Shown in pieces: positions 22,113 through 34,857 of a stretch of DNA of 64,000 nt. The first letter of the stretch is position 1. Each line of letters opens with the position of its first letter. The stretch is from Tragulus kanchil. Lineage: Eukaryota > Chordata > Mammalia > Artiodactyla > Tragulidae. Below the pieces are notes generated by a model. The model was not told where the DNA came from, did no database searches, and saw only the letters and a program-made list of their open reading frames with translations. The DNA lies in the NCBI GenBank assembly GCA_022376925.1, contig JAIOJX010000026.1, forward strand, positions 205,126,900 to 205,190,899, given 5' to 3'. A program made the translations under genes and the position numbers.

Positions 22113-22875
22113 GAATAGTACTGACCCTATTATATAGTTTTTTTATTTACCTAGATAAAGTTTAATTTATAAATTGGTAGATTAGGAACGATGAGAGACT
22201 AACAACAAAAACGGAAAATAAATTAGAATTCAGTTCCGTTCAGTCACTCAGTCATATCTGACTCTCCATGGATTTCAGCATGCGAGGCTTCCCCGTTCTT
22301 CACCATCTCCGAAGCTTGCTCCCAGAGTATCTCAATAAATTGAATACTTTTAGCAATATACTGTAATAAAAATTATGTAGATATGGTCTCTCTCTGTGTC
22401 AAAATATCTTATTGTGTGAATTTAATGCCTTTTCTGTCTTAACTAAGCTCTTATCATGCCCAGTGGCAATAACTTTTGCAGTTTAAGTAAGGTGTGACTG
22501 CAAAACAAGAAAGAATTTCTTTTTTTTCCTTCTTACTGTAGATCTTACCAAACTCAGCATACTATTTTTTCTTCCCTTGTTGAAACCTTTCACCTTTTCA
22601 CTTAAAAGAAGCATTTTATGTCTTCTCAAATTGCCAGCAACACTATTCTTGCATCTGGGAGCTGAAGTAAAATAAGGGTGACTTGAACACAGCACTGCAA
22701 CAATGGAGACAACTAGATGACTAACGGACAGTACACACTGGACAAAGGGCTGATTCACGTCCTGGGCAGGATGGAGTGAGATGGCACAGATTTCAATGGT
22801 GCTGCTCAGTTCATAACCTATGAAATATTTATTTCTAGAACTTTCCATTCAATATATTCAGACCACAGTTGAGCC
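22113..22875. mobile_element. Tigger-like DNA transposon, duplicate
   Basis: Second copy from duplication 8, lacking the first 64 bases of the left end. Confidence 0.5.
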
Positions 22876-23204
22876 ATGAGTTGATCAGTAGGTAAGTGAA
22901 ATGACAAAGCAAAACCACAGATAAGGTGGAGACTTCTGTAATAGAAACTGTACCCATCTGAAATATCTCACAATAAATAATATGCAAGCACTTCCTGCTG
23001 GGCCAATAAACAAACCATTACACTGAGCATTAACTGATAATGCTTATCTGATAGCACAGTTTTCCATATGGTAAGCCTGGTTGACTACAAGCCAAATCAA
23101 GAACAGCTGTGTTTTCCAAAAGATATTTTAATCATTTGAACTAAAATAGGATAATTCTTAATAAAAAGTCTTCATGATTGAGCAATTAAGTATATTATTA
23201 CTAG

Positions 23205-23325
23205 TCTTCATGGAAATCTAGTTTGACAAGATAGGTACTGTTTTATCTCCATCTGCTAATGAGAAATACAAGGTTGAAAGCTGTTAAGTAACTTGCCCAG
23301 GGCCACATAAAGAGCACAGGTAACA
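23205..23325 (+). mobile_element. MIR SINE
   Basis: 'ttatctccatctgctaatga', 'gttaagtaacttgcccaggg' and 'ccacataaagagc' match the MIR core and tail. Confidence 0.8.
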
Positions 23326-23699
23326 ACATTCACTCAAATTGTAACAATAGAAATAGTAAGGACAAGTAAAGTTTATTGAGTACTATCTACAGCATTCCAG
23401 TTGTTGCATCAAGGATGGAATACCAAAAAACCTTTGTTCTTTTACTGTTTGAAATCATAACACTATAAGTTATAAACAAACCGGCTTTAACGTGCAACAT
23501 ATCAGAACGCCAGGTATGTTAAAGTGCTCTTGCTTAAAACTAGAAGAGATTCAGAATTGTCTCCTGTTCTTGATAGAGTTCTTCAAAATCTTATGTGCTT
23601 GTCTAAAATTGTATATAAGAGCTTCTCAGGTTTTGTTTGGAAAAGTTGCATTTCTGAATGCAGATCTTCCTTGCTTGACAAGTTTAATAAAATTGTATT

Positions 23700-23895
23700 T
23701 TAGAATCATACTACACTCTGAACCAAATATTGTTATGAGCATTTTAGATGCCAATATATCTAATCCTCACAGCAACTTCATGGATTATTCGGATATTCAT
23801 CTTATATTTGAAGGAACTGAGGCACAGAGAAATTAATAAACTCACCAAAGGCCAATAGTAGAGCTAAGATTCAACCCAGGTAGTCTGAATTTTGA
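23700..23895 (+). mobile_element. MIR SINE
   Basis: 'taatcctcacagcaacttca', 'gaactgaggcacagagaaat' and 'agagctaagattcaacccag' are MIR landmarks. Duplicate at 24804-24999. Confidence 0.82.
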
Positions 23896-23914
23896 GGTCA
23901 TACTCTTAAGAAGT

Positions 23915-24226
23915 TTTGTTTTTGGTTTTGGTTTTTTTGGCTCTGCTGCATCTCCATTGCTTTAAGTGGACTTTCCCTAGTTGCAGTGAACAGGAGTTAC
24001 TCTTTTTTGCTGTGTGCAGGCTTCTCATTGCAGTGATTTATTTTGAGGAGCACAGGTTCTGGGCGCATGGGCTTCAGAAGTTGCAGCCTGGTACACAGGC
24101 TTAGCAGTTATGGCACACAGGCTTAGTTGCTCTGTGCTATGTGGAATCTTCCCAGACCAGGGATTGAATCAGTGTCGCCTCCATTGGTAGACTGATACTT
24201 ATCCATTGCAGCATCAGGGAAGTCCT
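23915..24226 (-). mobile_element. CHR-type SINE (older), antisense
   Basis: Antisense tRNA-Glu SINE of the cetartiodactyl CHR group: 'ggtctcgcc'-like tRNA head at the right end ('catcagggaagtcctg') and a T/G-rich tail at the left. It lacks the body diagnostic of the younger CHR-2-like copies. Duplicate at 25019-25330. Confidence 0.8.
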
Positions 24227-24803
24227 GAGCCAACACTCTTAATCAACATCATATGGTCCCTACAAAATAAAAAAAATTAGTTTATAGTTACACTAGAAAA
24301 ATAGAAAGGAAATCTTTCATTAACTAGAAACCATGGGAAATAATTGAATGATGAAATGTACACAAGAGCAGAGCAACATTAGGCAGATAATGTGGGGAGG
24401 CGCTGGAGGGTGTAAACAGACAGGAAACAGAGGCAGAGGTAACTCATGGGGGAAATTAATTAAGTATAGTAGCAAGACATTGTAGGAGATCAAAATCCTG
24501 GTACATTACTTCTTGGCTCTTCAGGAGTTCTGTAACCTAGAGGCATCAGTACTTGGGAGCTTGGGTTTGACAAAATTAGGTAGAACTCCAAGAGGTTGGC
24601 AAGACCTAGAAGTATGTGCCTTCACACCCAGAAGACCAGATGCTGATGCATTTTGTCTCACTGGACAAATTCTGCCTCTTCTAGGACATCTCTTCAAACA
24701 GGTTGCTGCACAATAGTTCAAACCCTAGATGCTGATGAGCACACAAAAGTTGCATTTCTGAATGCAGATCTTCCTTGCTTGACAAGTTTAATAAAATTGT
24801 ATT

Positions 24804-24999
24804 TTAGAATCATACTACACTCTGAACCAAATATTGTTATGAGCATTTTAGATGCCAATATATCTAATCCTCACAGCAACTTCATGGATTATTCGGATAT
24901 TCATCTTATATTTGAAGGAACTGAGGCACAGAGAAATTAATAAACTCACCAAAGGCCAATAGTAGAGCTAAGATTCAACCCAGGTAGTCTGAATTTTGA
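24804..24999 (+). mobile_element. MIR SINE, duplicate
   Basis: Second copy of 23700-23895 from duplication 9. Confidence 0.82.
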
Positions 25000-25018
25000 G
25001 GTCATACTCTTAAGAAGT

Positions 25019-25330
25019 TTTGTTTTTGGTTTTGGTTTTTTTGGCTCTGCTGCATCTCCATTGCTTTAAGTGGACTTTCCCTAGTTGCAGTGAACAGGAG
25101 TTACTCTTTTTTGCTGTGTGCAGGCTTCTCATTGCAGTGATTTATTTTGAGGAGCACAGGTTCTGGGCGCATGGGCTTCAGAAGTTGCAGCCTGGTACAC
25201 AGGCTTAGCAGTTATGGCACACAGGCTTAGTTGCTCTGTGCTATGTGGAATCTTCCCAGACCAGGGATTGAATCAGTGTCGCCTCCATTGGTAGACTGAT
25301 ACTTATCCATTGCAGCATCAGGGAAGTCCT
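25019..25330 (-). mobile_element. CHR-type SINE, duplicate
   Basis: Second copy of 23915-24226 from duplication 9. Confidence 0.8.
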
Positions 25331-26109
25331 GAGCCAACACTCTTAATCAACATCATATGGTCCCTACAAAATAAAAAAAATTAGTTTATAGTTACACTAG
25401 AAAAATAGAAAGGAAATCTTTCATTAACTAGAAACCATGGGAAATAATTGAATGATGAAATGTACACAAGAGCAGAGCAACATTAGGCAGATAATGTGGG
25501 AGGCGCTGGAGGGTGTAAACAGACAGGAAACAGAGGCAGAGGTAACTCATGGGGGAAATTAATTAAGTATAGTAGCAAGACATTGTAGGAGATCAAAATC
25601 CTGGTACATTACTTCTTGGCTCTTCAGGAGTTCTGTAACCTAGAGGCATCAGTACTTGGGAGCTTGGGTTTGACAAAATTAGGTAGAACTCCAAGAGGTT
25701 GGCAAGACCTAGAAGTATGTGCCTTCACACCCAGAAGACCAGATGCTGATGCATTTTGTCTCACTGGACAAATTCTGCTTCTTCTAGGACATCTCTTCAA
25801 ACAGGTTGCTGCACAAATTCCAGCATCTCATTACAAACCTTAATTCTCTTTGGGTTGTGCAAAATACATGCAGCAGAGACTATAATCAAAATTTCAGACA
25901 CAAAATTGAGCACACAATCAAGAATCACCAAAAATTTAAGAATACAGTGAAAGGGAGATCACAAATTTACGTAACCAAATAAATTACACCTGAAAACCCA
26001 GAATGATACAAGTAAATACAACTTACTAAAAATAATTAAATGTATTATTACATTAAAAATCTGGCCATAGAAATTAAAATTCAAGACAACACTGGTAGAT
26101 GAAAGAAAA

Positions 26110-26250
26110 GTGGTTGTGTGTTAGTAACTGTTAAAGATAATTTAATGATACAAATTGGGTTCCTATCTATGATTTGTAAATATAATACATGGGTTTCATT
26201 GTAATTTTTTTATATTTTGATATGTGTTTGAAATTTTCCATGGCAAGAGA
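26110..26250 (+). mobile_element. L1 3'-end fragment
   Basis: 'atacatgggtttcattgtaa' and 'tgtttgaaattttccatgg' follow the common old L1 3' UTR wording. Duplicate at 27208-27348. Confidence 0.55.
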
Positions 26251-26265
26251 CTAAAAATCATATTT

Positions 26266-26269
26266 ATAT

Positions 26270-26304
<35 letters not shown>

Positions 26305-26592
26305 TTTTGGGTGGGCGAGTTGGGGAGGGAAGGGGGCGGGTGGGTCACTTCTATTGGTCTTTTATTATCTATTTTCATCCATCTTTGTTCTTTTGGCCCG
26401 TGTGGGCCTCCCATCGCAGTGGCCTCTCTTGTCGCAGAGCACCGGCTCTAGGCACATGCGTTCCAGAGTTCTGGCTCGGTAATTGGACACATCGGTCCAG
26501 CCGCTCCGCCGCACGTGGGATCTTCCCAGGCCAGGGATCGAACCGGCGCCCCTAGAACTGCAAGGCAGTGTCCTTACCCACCAGGGAAGCCC
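26266..26592 (-). mobile_element. CHR-2-like SINE with C-rich 3' extension and (TTTA)n tail
   Basis: An expanded 'ttta' tail (26267-26307) precedes the G-rich block and shared body. The tRNA-like head is short, missing 'ctggacca'. Flanks 'ctaaaaatcatattta' and 'ctaaaaatcctattta' form the target-site duplication. Confidence 0.9.
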
Positions 26593-27363
26593 TAAAAATC
26601 CTATTTAAAAGAACTAAATAAAAGTACTTAACATGATGAAAGATCGAGCCAAAGGATTCTTATAGGACACACCAGAAAAAATAAACTGAAAATATAAAAG
26701 AAAAATTAAAAGTAGATCTAGAACTTGTGACACATCCTACAGAAGATACAGAAGAGTGATAGGTCACAAATGCAAAGATGTAATAAACATGATCGGTTGG
26801 CAAGACCTAGAAGTATGTGCCTTCACACCCAGAAGACCAGATGCTGATGCATTTTGTCTCACTGGACAAATTCTGCTTCTTCTAGGACATCTCTTCAAAC
26901 AGGTTGCTGCACAAATTCCAGCATCTCATTACAAACCTTAATTCTCTTTGGGTTGTGCAAAATACATGCAGCAGAGACTATAATCAAAATTTCAGACACA
27001 AAATTGAGCACACAATCAAGAATCACCAAAAATTTAAGAATACAGTGAAAGGGAGATCACAAATTTACGTAACCAAATAAATTACACCTGAAAACCCAGA
27101 ATGATACAAGTAAATACAACTTACTAAAAATAATTAAATGTATTATTACATTAAAAATCTGGCCATAGAAATTAAAATTCAAGACAACACTGGTAGATGA
27201 AAGAAAAGTGGTTGTGTGTTAGTAACTGTTAAAGATAATTTAATGATACAAATTGGGTTCCTATCTATGATTTGTAAATATAATACATGGGTTTCATTGT
27301 AATTTTTTTATATTTTGATATGTGTTTGAAATTTTCCATGGCAAGAGACTAAAAATCATATTT

Positions 27364-27367
27364 ATAT

Positions 27368-27402
<35 letters not shown>

Positions 27403-27690
27403 TTTTGGGTGGGCGAGTTGGGGAGGGAAGGGGGCGGGTGGGTCACTTCTATTGGTCTTTTATTATCTATTTTCATCCATCTTTGTTCTTTTGGCCCGTG
27501 TGGGCCTCCCATCGCAGTGGCCTCTCTTGTCGCAGAGCACCGGCTCTAGGCACATGCGTTCCAGAGTTCTGGCTCGGTAATTGGACACATCGGTCCAGCC
27601 GCTCCGCCGCACGTGGGATCTTCCCAGGCCAGGGATCGAACCGGCGCCCCTAGAACTGCAAGGCAGTGTCCTTACCCACCAGGGAAGCCC
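27364..27690 (-). mobile_element. CHR-2-like SINE, duplicate
   Basis: Second copy of 26266-26592 from duplication 10, same tail length and flanks. Confidence 0.9.
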
Positions 27691-27892
27691 TAAAAATCCT
27701 ATTTAAAAGAACTAAATAAAAGTACTTAACATGATGAAAGATCGAGCCAAAGGATTCTTATAGGACACACCAGAAAAAATAAACTGAAAATATAAAAGAA
27801 AAATTAAAAGTAGATCTAGAACTTGTGACACATCCTACAGAAGATACAGAAGAGTGATAGGTCACAAATGCAAAGATGTAATAAACATGATC

Positions 27893-28279
27893 GGTAGTTA
27901 GAAGGAGATATCAAGATTTATCTATTTATAGATAAACTACCAGCAACACCAAAAATACTTTGTGTAGACATCACCAAGTGAAATTTATGACTACCAGAGT
28001 CAAGTGACAGAGGCAGAATTCAAAAATGGGCCAAATTTAAAAATGATTCTTCTCACTGCACTACACAAAAAACTAGTCTTGTTTTTTCGTCTTGTAAGGC
28101 TATTGAAAGAATTTATTCTGAAACATTGGTTCCCAACTTGGTGAAAGGGCTATAAAAACCTGTAAGTAAAAGAGATGAAAGTAATTTGAAGTTCAAGAAT
28201 GTGAAAATATAAAATTTCTAGTAAAAGCCAAAAAATCTCCCAGATTTAAATTCTTCATAGTATATTTTTTGTAATGTTT
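27893..28279. other. Unique AT-rich non-coding stretch
   Basis: Single-copy DNA between duplications 10 and 11; no gene or repeat recognised. Confidence 0.5.
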
Positions 28280-30448
28280 GAAACTGAGTTTTTAAATTCA
28301 AATACATGCCGCTTCTGGTATTTTTAACAGAAATATCTTTTTCACATCCCAGTGTTTCTGGTTATATATATTCTTATTTTTACATTTCTATAGGTTTCTT
28401 TCACATAGATATAACCCAAAGAATTATGTTGAAATATAAATATTATTTGCTAAAGTGAGTTTTATTTCCTCATTCACATGCATTACGATCGAAAGATCAC
28501 TTTACCCTAACCAGACACTGCAATCATTGTTAGAGAGCATTTTTTCCCCCATTTTGCAATGGCAGTTGCCCAAAGATAGTGCTGATTATTTCTGATTGCA
28601 ATAGATTCTAGCCCTAGGCTTTCTCTTCTATGCCAAGTGATCTCAGCCAAGTGGTTAATTATCAGCAGATATATACGAAATAATGGCAAAGCATAACAGG
28701 AATCATTAAGAAATTTTGTCATTTCCCCTCAAATTCTTTTTCTTACATTAAAAGGGTTTTGTATATCAGTTTTTCATAGAACAGAAGATACACAGTGGTT
28801 TTCTTAACTGTTTGAGTACTATTATTAATGATTTGTCAAAAAGATAAATATAAGTAACTTAAACATTTTACCCTAGACTTGAGTACCCTTAGAATCGGAC
28901 TCTCCTTGCCCCTGGAAAAAGCATCTAAAAATAAAAAGCAATGTGTCACCTGTTGAGGCAAAACTATCACTAACAGACCATGATAAAGCAAGGAAGAAGG
29001 AGAGAAAACAAAATAAAAGTCCTCCCCTCAAAATGAGTCTGGAAGTAAAATTTTAGGGAAAGATAAGCAACCTCAGATATTGTGTTGTAACAGTGTCAAA
29101 ATGTATGAGAATGAAGTGAAATTTAGGTTAATGATTGTCTCTGGGAAGGCTAACAAGGAGAAAGAAACTGACATGAAATAGAAGTGGTGGTTGTTAGTCA
29201 CTAAGACACATCCGACTCTTGCAACCCCATGGACTGTAGCCCGCCAGGCTCCTCTGTTCATAGGATTCTCCAGGCAAGAATACTGCGGAGCGATTTGCCA
29301 TTTCCTTCTCCAGGATAGGTCTTCCAGACCCAGAAACAGAACCTGGGTCCTCCAACATTGCAAGGAAACTGAGTTTTTAAATTCAAATACATGCCGCTTC
29401 TGGTATTTTTAACAGAAATATCTTTTTCACATCCCAGTGTTTCTGGTTATATATATTCTTATTTTTACATTTCTATAGGTTTCTTTCACATAGATATAAC
29501 CCAAAGAATTATGTTGAAATATAAATATTATTTGCTAAAGTGAGTTTTATTTCCTCATTCACATGCATTACGATCGAAAGATCACTTTACCCTAACCAGA
29601 CACTGCAATCATTGTTAGAGAGCATTTTTTCCCCCATTTTGCAATGGCAGTTGCCCAAAGATAGTGCTGATTATTTCTGATTGCAATAGATTCTAGCCCT
29701 AGGCTTTCTCTTCTATGCCAAGTGATCTCAGCCAAGTGGTTAATTATCAGCAGATATATACGAAATAATGGCAAAGCATAACAGGAATCATTAAGAAATT
29801 TTGTCATTTCCCCTCAAATTCTTTTTCTTACATTAAAAGGGTTTTGTATATCAGTTTTTCATAGAACAGAAGATACACAGTGGTTTTCTTAACTGTTTGA
29901 GTACTATTATTAATGATTTGTCAAAAAGATAAATATAAGTAACTTAAACATTTTACCCTAGACTTGAGTACCCTTAGAATCGGACTCTCCTTGCCCCTGG
30001 AAAAAGCATCTAAAAATAAAAAGCAATGTGTCACCTGTTGAGGCAAAACTATCACTAACAGACCATGATAAAGCAAGGAAGAAGGAGAGAAAACAAAATA
30101 AAAGTCCTCCCCTCAAAATGAGTCTGGAAGTAAAATTTTAGGGAAAGATAAGCAACCTCAGATATTGTGTTGTAACAGTGTCAAAATGTATGAGAATGAA
30201 GTGAAATTTAGGTTAATGATTGTCTCTGGGAAGGCTAACAAGGAGAAAGAAACTGACATGAAATAGAAGTGGTGGTTGTTAGTCACTAAGACACATCCGA
30301 CTCTTGCAACCCCATGGACTGTAGCCCGCCAGGCTCCTCTGTTCATAGGATTCTCCAGGCAAGAATACTGCGGAGCGATTTGCCATTTCCTTCTCCAGGA
30401 TAGGTCTTCCAGACCCAGAAACAGAACCTGGGTCTCCAACATTGCAAG
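28280..30448. repeat. Tandem duplication 11 (28280-29364 / 29365-30448)
   Basis: Copies abut at 'gcaag|gaaactg'. Offset 1085, dropping to 1084 after one C is lost ('gggtcctcc'/'gggtctcc'). Confidence 0.97.
29190..29364 (-). mobile_element. BovA2-type SINE, cut by duplication join
   Basis: Antisense BovA2 wording ('gccaggctcctctgttcata', 'ccaggcaagaatactg') ends abruptly at the join; the complete element is at 30274-30483. Confidence 0.88.
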
Positions 30449-30483
30449 CAGATTCCTTACTGACTGAGCCACCAAGGAAGGCC
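30274..30483 (-). mobile_element. BovA2-type SINE, complete, antisense
   Basis: Includes the tRNA-like head at the right end ('gactgagccaccaaggaag'). Confidence 0.92.
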
Positions 30484-32269
30484 ATGAAATATAAGAGAGG
30501 TAATCAAAAAATATCAACTGTATTTGTAATAAACTATTTCTTTAAGAACTTAAAAGTTGAAGCAAATATAGCAAACTTTTAGAACTTGATGGAGCTTGGT
30601 AGCTAGTTCTTGGCTCAAGACATTTGTTATGGTGAACGCTTACTTAATTGCATTTGAAATATTTCATGATAACCAATGTAAATGCATTTAAAACATAGAA
30701 GCTGGAAAATATTTATTTTTTTAAAGTGGGCTTGGGTAAGGGGTGTAAATTGGAGTGGATTAAAATATTTAACTTCCTACTTTAAAAATCTGGGACCCTC
30801 ATTTGAAGGAAAACACATCCTTATCTTAACCTCAATCTTCTGGCCAGAAGTTTAGGCCTGTTTTCCTGACTTTCTGAATTTTTCCAAATGGGATCTTTCA
30901 GCAGTAATGATTTAGAGGTCTTATGGTAGCAGAGTCTTTTAGACAATGTGATCACAAAGAGGTAAAACTGAAAAGTCAGAAGAAAAAGATTTCATGGGAT
31001 TCAAATCCAAGTTTAGATATATCCTAACTAACAAATAAGCCATCTATATACATTTTATGTGATGGGGAGCTTTTCTTTCTTTTTTTCAGGGTATTTCTAG
31101 ATAAGACTTTTTAAAAGACCTCTTTATAGTCTCTTGTGAGCATTTTGTTTTCTTTCTTTCTGGGCATGGTTTACAAATTAAAGAGTTGATTTCCTCTCTA
31201 CAGCTGTGCGTCATTGCCTTAGGGACTATTATGGGAACACATTCTAAAGAAGTTTGTTCTGCTGTCTAGCAGCAAGAGTTTTTAACATAAACAAGCTTGC
31301 GACCTCCCCGAGGACTGAGCAGATGTCTGCGATCATTTCTGCCGGCCACTCTGACTGTCCTGTCGGCTGACCAGTGTGATCTGCAGATAGTGGATCCCTA
31401 ACCTATGAAGTAATGTTGCCCTGAAGATACTGGATGTAAAGAAATATCTGTAGTCAGTGAAGTTGCTTCTTTATGTTATCTATAGGCGTCATGGCAACAG
31501 CATCCAGGAGTAACCAAGGATTGTTCAAGTAAACTGTATTTTAAGCCTACAGATATTTGTTCATTTATAGACTTTCATCATTTATCATTTTTATCTTTTA
31601 TCACTTTCATGAAAATGTGAAACTAACTCTAAGTCTTTTTGGAAAGCCAATATTTTCCAGTAGTGAAAAATGCATGTTTTAAAGTTATAAATTCTTAAAA
31701 GGCGAAAATGGGCATGTTTATACTGAAATGAAACATCCATGAAATGAGAATTTTATAAAGATTGTTCAAAGTTAATAGTATGGTGATGAAGCTGTGGCTG
31801 GTTTCTTGTACTTAATTAACAAGTTTGACTTCAAATATTTAAATCATTTTGTTTGCTAGACAACCTCAACTTATCAGAAAAGAATTTTATTTAACAAGCC
31901 TTGTTTGGAGAATTGAGCAAGTGAAAATTTGGGAAATGGGATGAGGGTACAGGCAATGTAGTTTTCTAGAATGTTAACGATCTCCTTCCAAGACAAAGGG
32001 AATGGACTGGGTACGTCAGTGTATCTGAGACAGTTCCAGCTTGGTGAGAATGAACTTGATTGTGTATAAAGATAATAAATCATATGCTCCTTCTGTCTTT
32101 GAACAATAAAAGGATGTTGGTAAATGGCTTTGGAATATGGTGATCTCAAACTGAGATCTGTGATCTCAGAGTCTTGGACTTTCAGAGTTGGAAGAGTTTT
32201 TAATATCAGTATGCAACTGTGGTTCAGGCAGGTTAACAGACTTGGATGAGGCCACACATCAAGATGGTC
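30484..32269. other. Unique non-coding stretch with a GC-richer island
   Basis: No gene seen. About 31200-31520 is richer in G+C and in CpG than its surroundings and is not a repeat I recognise. Around 32150-32260 there may be an old MIR-like repeat. Confidence 0.5.
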
Positions 32270-33245
32270 TAGACATTTTTTTAAAAGACAATTTATTTAA
32301 AGCAAGGCTAGGTTCACAGAAAAATTGAGAGGAAAGTACAGAGACATCCCCTCCATTCCCTGCCCCCACACGTGCATGCCTCCCCTACTGTCAACACCTC
32401 CCATCCGAGTGCTACATTCATTACAATTGATCAGCCTACACTGACACTTCACAATCACCCAAAGAGCACAGTTATCTTAGGGTTTGTTCTTGGCTTTGAA
32501 TATTCTATGGCATTGACTTACCATAGTTTTCAGTGCCCCCAAAGGTTATGCTTTGTCTATTCATCCTTCCCTTCCTCCAACCTCTGGCAACTACCAATTT
32601 TTTTCTTGTCCTTATAGTTTTGCCATTTCCAGAATGTATAGAGTTGGAATCATGTATTATGTAGCCTTTTCAGATTGGTTTCTTTCACTTAGTTTTTCCA
32701 TGGTCTGAGAGCATACACATACATAGTATTCTATTGCCTGGACTACTGCAGCTTATTTATGCATTCATTCACAGAAGGACATCTTGGTTCCTTCCAACTT
32801 TTGAAAATTATGAATAAAGCTGCTATAAACATCCATGTATAGGTTTTAATGTGAACATAAGTTTTCAACTATGGGTAAATGTCAAGGAATGCAATTGCTG
32901 GGTCATACTGCCAAGCTGTCTTCTGTACATTTTGCATTCCTACCAGCAATGAATGAGAGTTTCTGTTGCTCCACATCCTCTCCAGTAAGTGGTGTTGGTG
33001 TGTCTGGATTTTGACTCTTTTATTGGATGTGTAGTGGTATCTTGTTGTTGTTTTATTTTACATATTCCTGATGACATAGGATGTGGAGCATCTTTTCCTT
33101 TGTTTACGTGCCATCTGTATATTCTACTTGGTGAAGTGCCTATTAAGGTTTTTGGCCCATTTTAGAATCAGGTTATTTGTTTTCTTATTGTTGAATTTTA
33201 AGCCAGCTTTTTCACTGTCCTCTTTTAACTGGTATATAGGAAAAC
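32270..33245 (-). mobile_element. L1 LINE fragment, antisense
   Basis: Phrases such as 'aactaccaatttttttcttg', 'aataaagctgctataaacat', 'caattgctgggtcatactgc' and 'tcctctccagtaagtggtg' belong to a widespread mammalian L1 3' region read antisense. The mariner at 33262 is inserted just beyond. Confidence 0.65.
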
Positions 33246-33467
33246 AATTTACTTGTTATAATTAGGTTGGTGCAAATGTTATTGTTGTTTTGCATTGTTG
33301 AACTTTGCCATTTAATACTGGAATACATTCTTAAAAAAATGTGGTTATATTAAACATCATTTTAATGTACTTCTCACTTTATGTTTTTTGCCAATGACAT
33401 TACTTACTGTTTATTTTATATTTATTTTAGAATAGGGAAGTGATGCTAGAAAAAAAGTAAATTAAGG

Positions 33468-33735
33468 GCTTCCTTGGTGGTACAGTGGATAAAGAGTCTG
33501 CCTTGCAGTGCAGAGGGCACCAGTTTGATCCCTGACCCAGGAAGATTCTACATGCCAAGGAATGGCTGGGCCGGTGTGTTCAGTTACCAGCCAGCGCTCT
33601 GGAGCACATGTGCCCAGAACCTGTGCTCTGCAATGAGAGCGGCCACTGTGATGGGAGGCCTGCACATGCCAAAGAATAAAGATGGATGAAAAACAAACAA
33701 TGACTTAGAGGCAAGAAAAAGAATTGCAAAAAAAA
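33468..33735 (+). mobile_element. CHR-2-like SINE inside mariner
   Basis: Head 'gggcttccttggtggtacag', shared body, atypical short A-rich end lacking both 'gaggcc' and the C-rich extension. Duplicate at 34570-34836. Confidence 0.85.
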
Positions 33736-33756
33736 AAAAAAGGCAAATTCAGTGAT

Positions 33757-34262
33757 GTTCTATTTCAAGTTGAAAATGGGTTGTAAAGCAGCAGAGACAC
33801 ATTGCAACATCAATAACACATCTGGCCCAGGAACTGTTAGTGAATGCATAGTACAGTGGTGGTTCAAGAAATTTTGCAAAGGAGATGAGAGACTTGAAGC
33901 TGAAGAGTGCAGAGGCTGGTCATTGCAAATCGACAGTGACCAACTGAGGGGATCAGTAAAGCTGATCCTTTTATAACTACATGAGGAGTTCCCAAAGAAC
34001 TCAATGTTGACCATTCTATGATCATTTGACATTTGGAAGAAATTGGAAAGGTGAAAAAGCTCAATAAGTACCTCATGAATAGACTGAAAATTAAAAAAAT
34101 CATCGTTTTGAAGTGTCATCTTCTCTTATTCTACGCAACAATGAATCATTTCTCCATTGGATTGTGATGTGGAACATAAAATGGATTTTATATGACAACT
34201 GGAAATGACCAGTTCAGTGGCTGGACCAAGAGAAAGCTCCAAAGCACTTCTCAAAACCAAAC
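33757..34262 (+). pseudogene. Mariner transposase 5' half, broken
   Basis: Encodes 'FKLKMGCKAAET', 'TVQWWFKKFCKGDE'-like text (here 'CIVQWWFKKFCKGDE') and then frame-broken DNA-binding and linker blocks. The first catalytic block reads 'NIKWILYDN' where Hsmar1 has 'DEKWILYDN', so the first Asp is lost. Duplicate at 34858-35363. Confidence 0.85.
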
Positions 34263-34569
34263 TTTAATTATTTTAGAATCAGGTTATTTGTTTTCTTATT
34301 GTTAAATTTTACATTTCTGTCCTCTTTTAACTGGTATATAGGAAAACAATTTACTTGTTATAATTAGGTTGGTGCAAATGTTATTGTTGTTTTGCATTGT
34401 TGAACTTTGCCATTTAATACTGGAATACATTCTTAAAAAAATGTGGTTATATTAAACATCATTTTAATGTACTTCTCACTTTATGTTTTTTGCCAATGAC
34501 ATTACTTACTGTTTATTTTATATTTATTTTAGAATAGGGAAGTGATGCTAGAAAAAAAGTAAATTAAGG

Positions 34570-34836
34570 GCTTCCTTGGTGGTACAGTGGATAAAGAGTC
34601 TGCCTTGCAGTGCAGAGGGCACCAGTTTGATCCCTGACCCAGGAAGATTCTACATGCCAAGGAATGGCTGGGCCGGTGTGTTCAGTTACCAGCCAGCGCT
34701 CTGGAGCACATGTGCCCAGAACCTGTGCTCTGCAATGAGAGCGGCCACTGTGATGGGAGGCCTGCACATGCCAAAGAATAAAGATGGATGAAAAACAAAC
34801 AATGACTTAGAGGCAAGAAAAAGAATTGCAAAAAAA
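34570..34836 (+). mobile_element. CHR-2-like SINE, duplicate
   Basis: Second copy of 33468-33735 from duplication 12. Confidence 0.85.
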
Positions 34837-34857
34837 AAAAAAGGCAAATTCAGTGAT

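Larger units (their letters stand above)
21008..23165. repeat. Tandem duplication 8 (21008-22061 / 22113-23165)
   Basis: Offset 1104-1105. Filler 22062-22112 resembles a noisy version of 21988-22035. Within the otherwise near-identical copies, 21518-21565 and 22622-22669 differ at about ten positions, an isolated mismatch cluster. Confidence 0.96.
23641..25816. repeat. Tandem duplication 9 (23641-24713 / 24745-25816)
   Basis: Offset 1103-1104 with one run-length change (gggg/ggg) and one substitution. Filler 24714-24744. Confidence 0.97.
25697..27892. repeat. Tandem duplication 10 (25697-26794 / 26795-27892)
   Basis: Copies abut; offset exactly 1098. It begins inside copy 2 of duplication 9, so 24593-24713, 25697-25816 and 26795-26914 are three versions of the same DNA. 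Confidence 0.97.

Noticed and set aside
26266..26592. tRNA genes from the tRNA-like SINE heads
   Set aside because: Heads are degenerate, followed by SINE bodies and A-rich tails with target-site duplications; they are retroposons.
24500..26945. Repeated 62-95 codon frames in duplicates 9 and 10 that looked like a small gene family
   Set aside because: They are the same DNA repeated by the approximately 1.1 kb duplications and include MIR and CHR sequence.
33757..33976. A domesticated (functional) mariner transposase
   Set aside because: Frames are broken and catalytic Asp residues are replaced in the first two blocks; the element is split by SINEs.
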